A DNA stretch of 12,227 bases from the NCBI GenBank assembly GCA_002367335.1, contig DFBI01000133.1:1-12227 (forward strand). The letters are read 5' to 3'. Below the pieces are notes generated by a model. The model ran no database searches, was not told where the DNA came from, and saw only the letters and a program-made list of their open reading frames with translations. The translations under genes were made by a program, and so were the position numbers. Positions 6,882-12,227 of this stretch are shown one piece after another (the stretch's first letter is position 1; the number at the start of each line of letters is the position of its first letter). Source of the stretch: Syntrophaceae bacterium UBA3084. Its GTDB lineage: Bacteria > Desulfobacterota > Syntrophia > Syntrophales > UBA6807.

Positions 6882-6938
6882 CTTTAACCTTTTACCTTTT
6901 ACCTTTTGCCTTTAACCCTTAACCTTTTGCCTTTCACC
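6882..6938. repeat. Degenerate pyrimidine-rich micro-repeats (CCTTTTR units)
   Basis: About 57 bp made of irregular copies of ACCTTTTA, ACCTTTTG and CCTTTAACC. A related segment (GCTTTAATCTTTTGCC, 6736-6751) on the other side of the MITE-like element matches GCTTTAACCTTTTACC (6881-6896) at 14 of 16 positions. This suggests that the element sits inside an older micro-repeat tract. It lies just downstream of the response-regulator stop codon. No promoter or terminator signal is recognised in it. Confidence 0.5.
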
Positions 6939-6951
6939 TGTCCCTTATCTG

Positions 6952-8319
6952 TTATTTCCGCAGGTCATATTTAATCATTTTCAGTTGAAGGCCTTTCCTG
7001 CTGAGTCCTAATTGCAAAGCTGCCCTACTCACATTACCATCACACTCTTCCAGAACCCTGGCGATCATCTGCCTTTCAATTTCTCCTGTTTTGCTTTTAA
7101 TGATATCTTTGAAAGACTCCCCGGTTTTCATCGAATCAGCGGTCTGTATTACACTTTCGGATAATTTGATTTCCGGCGGAAGATCCCCTGTTCTTATTAT
7201 GTCATCTTGTGCAAGTAATACAAGTCTCTCGACCAGGTTTTCCAATTCCCTGATATTCCCAGGCCAGTGATAATTGAGAAGCATTTCTCTGACCGTTGAA
7301 TCAATTACTTGTATATTCCGGTTCAATTTCTTGTTGAATTTATCTACAAAATAATCAGTCAGGACGGGAATGTCTTCTTTTCTTTCTCTTAACGAAGGAA
7401 TATGAACAGGTAAAACATTTAATCTGTAATACAAATCTTCGCGGAATCTCTTTACTTTTACATCCTGGTAAAGATCTCTGTTGGTTGCCGTAATCAACCT
7501 CACATCAACTTTGATTGTGCGTAATCCCCCTACCCTTTCAAATTCCTGATCCTGAATAACCCGAAGTAGTTTTACCTGCATATCCTTTGGCAGTTCTCCG
7601 ACTTCATCAAGGAAGATGGTCCCCTTATGAGCGAGTTCAAACCTGCCCGGCTTTCTGTTGATAGCACCGGTAAATGCCCCTTTTTCATATCCGAAAAGCT
7701 CACTTTCCAGCAGGTTTTCCGCAATGGCCGCACAGTTGATTTTGATGAAAGGATCATTTTTGCGGGGACTGTTCCTGTGAATGGCATTAGCAATAAGTTC
7801 CTTCCCCGTGCCTGTCTCTCCCGTGATAAGAATTGTAGTTGTCATCGGTGCCACTTTTTTAATGACATCATAAATCTTCATCATCTTCTTGCCGGTGCCT
7901 ATGATGTCATAGTGCTCTATTTCGTCGGTACCCGGAATCAAGTCGTCTTCGCTCAGCGAATGGGTCTTAAAAGCCTTGCGGATAATGTTTTTCAAGTCTT
8001 GCTGTTCAAAGGGTTTTGTAATGTAATCAAACGCGCCTTTTTTCAGGGCCTTAACCGCTGTTTCCACGGTGCCATGGGCGGTAATCATAATAACAGGTAT
8101 GGAAGGATAATCCTTGACAACCCTGGCCAGAAGTCCGAGTCCGCCGAGCTTCGGCATTTTCAGGTCGGTAACGATAACAGCCACGTCATCATCACGCAAA
8201 ACCTGAAGCGCTTCAAGCCCGTCAGGTGCCGTGGCAACTTCATAGCCCTCTTTTTTGAGCGTGGTCTCCAGCACGAGGAGCATATTTGGTTCGTCATCAA
8301 CTACTAATATCTTTTTCAT
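6952..8319 (-). CDS. NtrC-family sigma-54-dependent response regulator
   Basis: 455 residues in the order receiver, AAA+ ATPase, Fis-type helix-turn-helix. The receiver (about 1-118) has the acidic pocket D8-D9, phospho-acceptor D52, T80 and K102. The central domain (about 138-370) has Walker A GETGTGKE (167-174), the sigma-54-contacting loop GAFTGA (214-219), Walker B GTIFLDE (233-239) and the WPGNIRELENL segment. The C-terminal DNA-binding domain (about 410-455) ends with GNVSRAALQLGLSRKGLQLKMIKYDL. All residues for phosphorylation and for remodelling sigma-54 polymerase are present. It should be phosphorylated by the membrane kinase encoded 219 nt upstream on the same strand and activate -24/-12 promoters. 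The start has no clear Shine-Dalgarno sequence, but the protein begins exactly as receivers do (MKKILVVDDE). The target genes are unknown; a sigma-54-like promoter lies in this window upstream of fabD. Confidence 0.95.
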   Translation of the reverse strand: MKKILVVDDEPNMLLVLETTLKKEGYEVATAPDGLEALQVLRDDDVAVIVTDLKMPKLGGLGLLARVVKDYPSIPVIMITAHGTVETAVKALKKGAFDYITKPFEQQDLKNIIRKAFKTHSLSEDDLIPGTDEIEHYDIIGTGKKMMKIYDVIKKVAPMTTTILITGETGTGKELIANAIHRNSPRKNDPFIKINCAAIAENLLESELFGYEKGAFTGAINRKPGRFELAHKGTIFLDEVGELPKDMQVKLLRVIQDQEFERVGGLRTIKVDVRLITATNRDLYQDVKVKRFREDLYYRLNVLPVHIPSLRERKEDIPVLTDYFVDKFNKKLNRNIQVIDSTVREMLLNYHWPGNIRELENLVERLVLLAQDDIIRTGDLPPEIKLSESVIQTADSMKTGESFKDIIKSKTGEIERQMIARVLEECDGNVSRAALQLGLSRKGLQLKMIKYDLRK

Positions 8320-8330
8320 GATGTCCGGGT

Positions 8331-8366
8331 TGCAGGTTTCAAGTTTCAGGTTACAAGTTTCAAGTT
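8331..8366. repeat. Short direct repeats (GTTTCAAGTTT-type)
   Basis: Overlapping copies of a GTTTCA/GTTACA-AGTTT motif (GGTTTCAAGTTTCAGG, then TTACAAGTTTCAAGTT) run in tandem just upstream of the response-regulator start. These are low-complexity, irregular units without spacers, so this is not a CRISPR. They occupy the place where the regulator's ribosome binding region and leader would be. Confidence 0.45.
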
Positions 8367-8382
8367 AATGGTATTTAACTTG
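8361..8382. repeat. Perfect 8-bp inverted repeat in the kinase-regulator gap
   Basis: CAAGTTAA-TGGTAT-TTAACTTG: 8-bp arms with a 6-nt loop, about 40 nt upstream of the response-regulator start codon on the - strand. It could be an mRNA hairpin or a dimeric operator; it overlaps the end of the direct-repeat tract. Confidence 0.45.
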
Positions 8383-8401
8383 AGCGATCTTATTATTAAT
8401 C

Positions 8402-8440
8402 ACCACGAAGAACACGAAGATAATTCGAGTCATTCGTGGT
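8402..8440. repeat. Imperfect palindromic repeat (CCACGAAG type)
   Basis: Arms 8402-8418 and 8424-8440 pair at 14 of 17 positions (outer 8 bp ACCACGAA/TTCGTGGT perfect) with a 5-nt loop. It is of the same general kind as the palindrome at 609-668. Similar ACCACGAAG-NACACGAAG repeats are common between genes in several bacterial phyla (from memory). Read on the - strand it lies between kinase and regulator and could influence mRNA stability there. Confidence 0.55.
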
Positions 8441-8470
8441 AAAAAAAGATCACTGTGAGCTTCTCTGGGC

Positions 8471-8487
8471 GTCATTAAGATAATGAC
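8471..8487. repeat. Perfect 7-bp inverted repeat after the kinase gene
   Basis: GTCATTA-AGA-TAATGAC: 7-bp perfect arms with a 3-nt centre, 51 nt downstream of the kinase stop codon on the - strand. No T run follows it directly. It may be a hairpin or a protein-binding dyad. Confidence 0.4.
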
Positions 8488-8538
8488 ATAGAATTGTTAC
8501 TAACTATTATGGGATGCAGCACCGGCTGTCAAGGTGAA

Positions 8539-10047
8539 TCAGATTGTTATCTGGAATGCTGTTCCCTGTCCGGGAGTCGACTTCACATGAATATGGCCGC
8601 CGTGGTTCTTGACAATTCTCTTACAAATGGGCAGGCCAAGACCTGTGCCTTTTTTCTTCGTAGTAAAGAACGGTTTAAAAATCGCTTTTAGAGCTTCCTT
8701 ATCAATTCCGTGGCCTGTATCGCGAATTGTAACCCCTACTCTGTTACTCCCATTATTTTCAATTCGGGATGTTGTAAAACTCAAAGTACCACCATCAGAC
8801 ATTGCTTCCATCCCGTTTAACGCCACATTAAGGATAACTTGAATCATTTGTTCCCCGTCCACTTTGATATCCGGCAAATCCGGGGATAGATTTTCTTTAA
8901 TCGTAATATTCTCCGGAAGATTTGTTGCCTTAATCAGGGAGATAACCTTCTTGATGATACGGTTTATATCCTGGTTTTCTGCATGCATTTCATAAGGTTT
9001 TGCATAATTCAGGAATTGAGATACAACAGTATTCAATCTATCTGTTTCTTCGATAATGATCTCAAGAAGTCTGGGATTTTCCGTAGTATCCACTTCTTTA
9101 AGGTACTCAGCGGCGCCTTTGATAGAACCAAGCGGGTTTCGTATCTCGTGAGCAAGACCTGTTGCCATTTCCTCAAGAAGAGCTACATTTTTTCTTTCCA
9201 CCTCGTCGTCAATTGAATAAAGAGAGGCTGAAAAATCTTTTTTGTCAAAAAAGAAATAACTGAATATTTGTTTCAAGATCATTTTGAGAGGGTCGATAAA
9301 AATTACAATGAGGAAAGATGCCATAAAGACACTTGTAAACGGAAGTTTTGGCCTTTCACCAAACAAATCGATTACGACATAAAATACAACAGTTGCAAAT
9401 AATATAACGAAAAAAATAAGGAGAGTCCTCAGCATGATTTCATACAATTCCGGAATATCCGTATGGGTTATAATAATGAAAAGGAAATAAATAAGAGCGG
9501 CGAGGGCTATGTCAGACAGTGCAGGAAATCCATAGCCATAGTAGTTTAACACATCGGAAAGACTAAGGACGACGATCGCAATACAGGCAATTGCTACATA
9601 GACCAGCCTTTTCTTTTCAGCGCCTGAAGGTTTTCCCATAATTTGGCGGACAAGGGCAGTGAAACAGTAAATCAGGACAAGACCGCAATAGATGTAAAGG
9701 AAAACATTCAGGTCATTCCATTGTAATAACGGAGTAAAAAGTGATGCAATAATCGAAAGGCTAACAGCAATAGTTATTGTGATGTCTCGCCTGAATAGAC
9801 CGGCCTGGCTGCGGAGTAAATAACGGCTGAATATAATGAGAAGAGGTGGAATTGAAAGGATACCCAGGTAATGGATAATTTTCCAGAAATCAGTATGAAA
9901 AATTCCATAAGAAAAAATACCGATTTTTTCAAGAAACAAAGCAGAACATATAATAGCAAAGGAAAGATGAAGGGGATTTTTCTTTCTTCCGGTAATGAGA
10001 ACAATAGAAATAGCCAGACTAATTATCGCTGCTACAAAAGTTTCCAT
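8539..10047 (-). CDS. Polytopic membrane sensor histidine kinase
   Basis: 502 residues. The N-terminal about 260 residues are almost entirely hydrophobic, with roughly seven to eight membrane segments (about 3-20, 27-47, 60-77, 88-106, 113-133, 148-166, 178-194, 207-227, 237-252) and short loops, similar in style to 7TM-type histidine-kinase sensor regions. No PAS or HAMP domain is evident. The HisKA dimerisation domain follows, with H300 in GLAHEIRNPLGSIKG. The HATPase domain has the N box NVALNGMEAM (about 407-416), G1 DTGHGI (443-448), F box FKPFFTT (about 457-463) and G2 GTGLGL (467-472). It should autophosphorylate H300 and pass the phosphate to the NtrC-type regulator encoded next. It starts 52 nt after the glmM stop; a terminator-like hairpin sits between them. 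The signal sensed is unknown. The start lacks a good ribosome binding site. Confidence 0.93.
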   Translation of the reverse strand: METFVAAIISLAISIVLITGRKKNPLHLSFAIICSALFLEKIGIFSYGIFHTDFWKIIHYLGILSIPPLLIIFSRYLLRSQAGLFRRDITITIAVSLSIIASLFTPLLQWNDLNVFLYIYCGLVLIYCFTALVRQIMGKPSGAEKKRLVYVAIACIAIVVLSLSDVLNYYGYGFPALSDIALAALIYFLFIIITHTDIPELYEIMLRTLLIFFVILFATVVFYVVIDLFGERPKLPFTSVFMASFLIVIFIDPLKMILKQIFSYFFFDKKDFSASLYSIDDEVERKNVALLEEMATGLAHEIRNPLGSIKGAAEYLKEVDTTENPRLLEIIIEETDRLNTVVSQFLNYAKPYEMHAENQDINRIIKKVISLIKATNLPENITIKENLSPDLPDIKVDGEQMIQVILNVALNGMEAMSDGGTLSFTTSRIENNGSNRVGVTIRDTGHGIDKEALKAIFKPFFTTKKKGTGLGLPICKRIVKNHGGHIHVKSTPGQGTAFQITI

Positions 10048-10075
10048 AATTTATGGCCCCGGCTGAAGATTGGGC

Positions 10076-10097
10076 AAAAAACCCATTTCTGGATGGG
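10076..10097 (-). terminator. Weak terminator-like hairpin after glmM
   Basis: Read on the - strand, CCCAT-CCAGAA-ATGGG (5-bp stem, 6-nt loop) is followed directly by TTTTTT. It begins 3 nt after the glmM stop codon. The stem is short, so it probably acts as an attenuator rather than a full stop, leaving some read-through into the kinase gene. Confidence 0.4.
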
Positions 10098-10099
10098 CG

Positions 10100-11449
10100 C
10101 TAAGTTAGCTTTTCCCTTACCACATCGGCGATTTGTTCGCAGTACTTTTCTGTTTCTTCCCCGGTAGGCCCCTCGACCATGACGCGACACATATTCTGTG
10201 TTCCTGAATATCGAACAAGAACTCTCCCTTTATTGCCGAGTCTTTCCTCCGCTATCTTAATGACATTAACAATTTCCGGGACTGTGGATAAGTCAGGTTT
10301 TGTCCTGACATCAATGTTAATGAGTTTTTGGGGAAACACCTTTATGATTTTGGCTAGTTGTGACAGGGGTTTTTGTTCCTTTTGAATTGCTGCCATTAGT
10401 TGCAGTGCGCTGATAATTCCATCTCCTGTCGTATGATGACGTAAAAATATTAAATGCCCTGAATCTTCTCCTCCGATAGAGGCATTTCGGGCTCGCATTT
10501 CTTCCAGAACATATCGATCACCGACCCCGGTAACAGCCTGTTCTATATCAAGTTTCTTCAATGTGAGGGCAAGACCTATGTTACTCATGACAGTGCTTAC
10601 AACAACATTATTAGTGAGGGTTCCTTCTTTCTTCATAACATTTGCGCAAATGGCGAGAATCTGATCTCCTGTTAAAATAGAACCCTTTTCATCAACGGCA
10701 ATCAGGCGGTCACCATCGCCGTCAAAGGCAACCCCGACATCAGCCTTTCTTTTCACAACTTCTTCAGCCAGCATCTCAGGATGCTGAGACCCACAATTGT
10801 CATTAATGTTCTCTCCGTTCGGTTCGGCAAAGAGGGAAGTAACATGGGCTCCCAACTCCGAAAATGTTGCGGGTGCTACACGATAGGTGGCTCCGTTAGA
10901 GCAGTCCAGGATAATTTTGGTTCCTTCCAGGGTAAATTCCCCGGGAAAAGTGTTTTTCAAAAAGACGATGTACCGCCCCCTTGCATCATCGATCCTGTAT
11001 GCCTTCCCCAGTTCCCGGGGTGAAGGCTGAAGCGTATGCATGTTATTTGAGAAAATAAGATCTTCAATTTCCAGTTCCTTTTCATCGGGCAGTTTGAATC
11101 CTTTATCTGAAAAGATTTTAATTCCATTGTCCTGAAAGGGATTATGTGAAGCAGATATTACAATTCCCGCATCAGCCCTCATGCTTCTGGTTAGGAAAGC
11201 AATGCCCGGCGTAGGCATGGGTCCTACAAGTATGGCATTAACACCCATAGAACATATACCGGAGACGAGGGCATTTTCAAGCATATAACCTGAAATGCGC
11301 GTGTCTTTTCCTACAATAATCTGAGGTGTATGGCCCTTTCGTTTAAAAAGATGGGCTGTTGCCTTACCGATATTCAGAGCCATACCCGCTGTCATCGGAT
11401 ATTCGTTGGCTATCCCCCTTATCCCGTCCGTACCGAATAATTTCCCCAT
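10100..11449 (-). CDS. glmM: Phosphoglucosamine mutase GlmM
   Basis: 449 residues, the normal length for GlmM. Converts glucosamine-6-phosphate to glucosamine-1-phosphate in the cytosol, on the route to UDP-GlcNAc for peptidoglycan and lipopolysaccharide. Visible signatures: the start MGKLFGTDGIRG; the active-site loop GIVISASHNP with phosphoserine S101; the metal-binding loop FDGDGDR (D243, D245, D247); the sugar-binding GGEDSGH (326-332); and the phosphate-binding RYSGTQ (413-418), whose Tyr is typical of GlmM rather than of phosphomannomutases. A GGAG 10 nt upstream of the ATG (with a nearer AAGGA) supports this start. It is the first gene of the leftward cluster and is divergent from fabD. 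All catalytic elements are intact. Confidence 0.96.
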   Translation of the reverse strand: MGKLFGTDGIRGIANEYPMTAGMALNIGKATAHLFKRKGHTPQIIVGKDTRISGYMLENALVSGICSMGVNAILVGPMPTPGIAFLTRSMRADAGIVISASHNPFQDNGIKIFSDKGFKLPDEKELEIEDLIFSNNMHTLQPSPRELGKAYRIDDARGRYIVFLKNTFPGEFTLEGTKIILDCSNGATYRVAPATFSELGAHVTSLFAEPNGENINDNCGSQHPEMLAEEVVKRKADVGVAFDGDGDRLIAVDEKGSILTGDQILAICANVMKKEGTLTNNVVVSTVMSNIGLALTLKKLDIEQAVTGVGDRYVLEEMRARNASIGGEDSGHLIFLRHHTTGDGIISALQLMAAIQKEQKPLSQLAKIIKVFPQKLINIDVRTKPDLSTVPEIVNVIKIAEERLGNKGRVLVRYSGTQNMCRVMVEGPTGEETEKYCEQIADVVREKLT

Positions 11450-11581
11450 CTTCCTTCTTCTCCATTAGGATTCTTCATACAAAACAGGAAAATTTAACTA
11501 TATTATTTCAATAGTTTTTGCAACAGCTAAAAGCAGGTTTGTACACTACCAAAAAACATACAATTCTTCAATTCGTTGATT

Positions 11582-11622
11582 GCTGCGTAGATTTCTTCCA
11601 GGTGCGAAGGAGATTACGCAGC
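11582..11622. promoter_or_regulatory. 41-bp dyad upstream of the fabD promoter
   Basis: GCTGCGTA (11582-11589) and TACGCAGC (11615-11622) are perfect 8-bp inverted repeats. The interior has a further partial match (CTTC/GAAG). The dyad centre is about 120 bp upstream of the -24 element, a distance usual for activator sites of NtrC-type proteins. It could equally be a simple hairpin repeat. Confidence 0.4.
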
Positions 11623-11719
11623 TTATAAAGTCGTTCCCGCAGCAAATCGGATCAGCCAATGTTAATAATATTATGATATTCCGGTATGTTAATGGTATCA
11701 ACGAGCGTTTGGTTACCAC

Positions 11720-11735
11720 TGGCATGAATCCTGCT
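11720..11735 (+). promoter_or_regulatory. Sigma-54 (-24/-12) type promoter candidate for fabD
   Basis: TGGCATGAATCCTGCT fits the RpoN consensus TGGCAYR-N4-YTGCW at every defined position (known form TGGCACG-N4-TTGCW), with the invariant GG and GC separated by the required 10 nt. Transcription would start near 11745, leaving a leader of about 43 nt that contains AAGGAG at 11770-11775. Confidence 0.5.
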
Positions 11736-11787
11736 TGTAGGTAGCAACGTTAAGTAGAATCAATTGAAAAAGGAGAAAATATCAGGA

Positions 11788-12227
11788 ATGAATGAATCGA
11801 TTATAGCCGCTGCTTTCCCCGGCCAGGGGTCTCAGCGTCCTGGAATGGGAAAAGACTTCTATGAAAATATTTCCGTCAGCAGAAATGCCTACTGTGAAGC
11901 ATCAGATGTACTGGGCTGGGATGTTGCCGCCATGTGTTTCGGCGAGGACGAAAGACTCAATCTGACAGAATATGCCCAACCGTGTATTCTTACCACGGAA
12001 ATCGCCATGCTGCGCGGACTCCATTCTTTGTATGGCTTTACCCCTGAATATTTTTGCGGTCACAGTCTGGGCGAATATACCGCTCTGGTTGCCGCCGGCG
12101 TCGTACCTTTTTCAGAAGCCTTGAAAATCGTAAGTTTCAGAGGTCAACTCATGCAGGAAGCAATGCCCGTAGGAGCGGGTGGAATGGCAGCCATTATTTC
12201 AAACAATCTGGACCTGGGCATGGTCCG
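11788..12227 (+). CDS. fabD: Malonyl-CoA:ACP transacylase FabD, N-terminal part (3'-truncated by window edge)
   Basis: The first 146 codons are visible. The enzyme moves malonyl groups from CoA to acyl carrier protein to start and extend fatty acids. Signatures: AFPGQGSQRPGMG at 9-21 (GQGSQ oxyanion loop), LTEYAQPCILTTEIA in the middle, nucleophile S93 in FCGHSLGEYTALVAAG, and R118 in SFRGQLMQEA, which binds the malonyl carboxylate. The start at 11788 has AAGGAG 12 nt upstream, a little distant, with AGGA also abutting the ATG. It is the first visible gene of a rightward unit, probably a fab cluster beyond the edge. An acyltransferase domain of a larger synthase cannot be excluded from this half, but the N-terminus and spacing are those of stand-alone FabD. 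Confidence 0.88.
   Translation, partial: MNESIIAAAFPGQGSQRPGMGKDFYENISVSRNAYCEASDVLGWDVAAMCFGEDERLNLTEYAQPCILTTEIAMLRGLHSLYGFTPEYFCGHSLGEYTALVAAGVVPFSEALKIVSFRGQLMQEAMPVGAGGMAAIISNNLDLGMV

Larger units (their letters stand above)
11450..11787. other. Divergent glmM-fabD intergenic region (338 bp)
   Basis: AT-rich spacer between two divergent housekeeping genes. It holds a 41-bp dyad, a sigma-54-like promoter toward fabD, and an AT-rich stretch (AATGTTAATAATATTATGAT, 11658-11677) between them. Toward glmM, a weak sigma-70-like pair can be read on the - strand (TTGCAA, 15 nt, TATAGT, within about 11495-11521), but the spacer is short and I do not call it. No RNA gene is recognised. Confidence 0.5.

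Noticed and set aside
6882..6938. Possible CRISPR or minisatellite
   Set aside because: Units are 7-8 bp, irregular and without spacers; this is low-complexity sequence only.
7627..8307. 226-codon open frame on the + strand opposite the response regulator
   Set aside because: The regulator on the other strand has every family motif in order; the antisense frame has no domain and no ribosome binding site.
11622..11760. tRNA or small structured RNA in the glmM-fabD gap
   Set aside because: No cloverleaf or conserved RNA pattern could be folded; only short dyads and the promoter-like site.

Overview
The window looks like chromosomal DNA from a Gram-negative, moderate-GC bacterium, most likely a Desulfobacterota (Deltaproteobacteria) member. 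The evidence is the periplasmic Spy/CpxP-type protein with its ECF sigma and anti-sigma partners, an NtrC-family regulator, a two-part PurL/PurQ with an N-terminally enlarged PurL, and short palindromic repeats of kinds familiar from that group. The taxonomic call is inference from gene style, not from a marker gene.

Left part, + strand (1-2791): the C-terminal half of a major facilitator transporter enters from the left edge. A palindromic repeat follows, then a compact four-gene cluster: a small secreted basic protein, an ECF sigma factor, a membrane anti-sigma factor with a zinc-finger-like HCC motif, and a periplasmic Spy/CpxP-like helical protein. The last three genes overlap, each next start lying inside the previous gene, so they very probably act together. 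The arrangement resembles CnrH/CnrY/CnrX-type systems, in which a periplasmic sensor controls release of an ECF sigma factor.

Middle and right part, - strand (2793-11449): read in the direction of transcription the order is glmM (phosphoglucosamine mutase, peptidoglycan/LPS precursor), a polytopic membrane histidine kinase, an NtrC-type sigma-54-dependent response regulator, purL (with two PurS-like domains fused at its N-terminus), and purQ. Non-coding gaps between these genes hold hairpins and repeats: a terminator-like hairpin after glmM, three inverted repeats between kinase and regulator, and a 118-bp MITE-like element embedded in pyrimidine-rich micro-repeats between regulator and purL. 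The purL/purQ boundary is unusual: the purQ frame stays open 31 codons upstream of its likely start and overlaps the end of purL in the -1 frame next to a T5 run.

Right edge, + strand (11788-12227): the first 146 codons of fabD (malonyl-CoA:ACP transacylase), divergent from glmM across a 338-bp gap. That gap holds a close match to a sigma-54 (-24/-12) promoter pointing at fabD and a 41-bp dyad about 100-140 bp further upstream, where an enhancer-binding protein would be expected to bind. No CRISPR, tRNA, rRNA, phage or complete insertion sequence was seen. I see no wholly new system. The best leads are the ECF/anti-sigma/Spy cluster, the fabD sigma-54-like promoter, and the purL/purQ junction.
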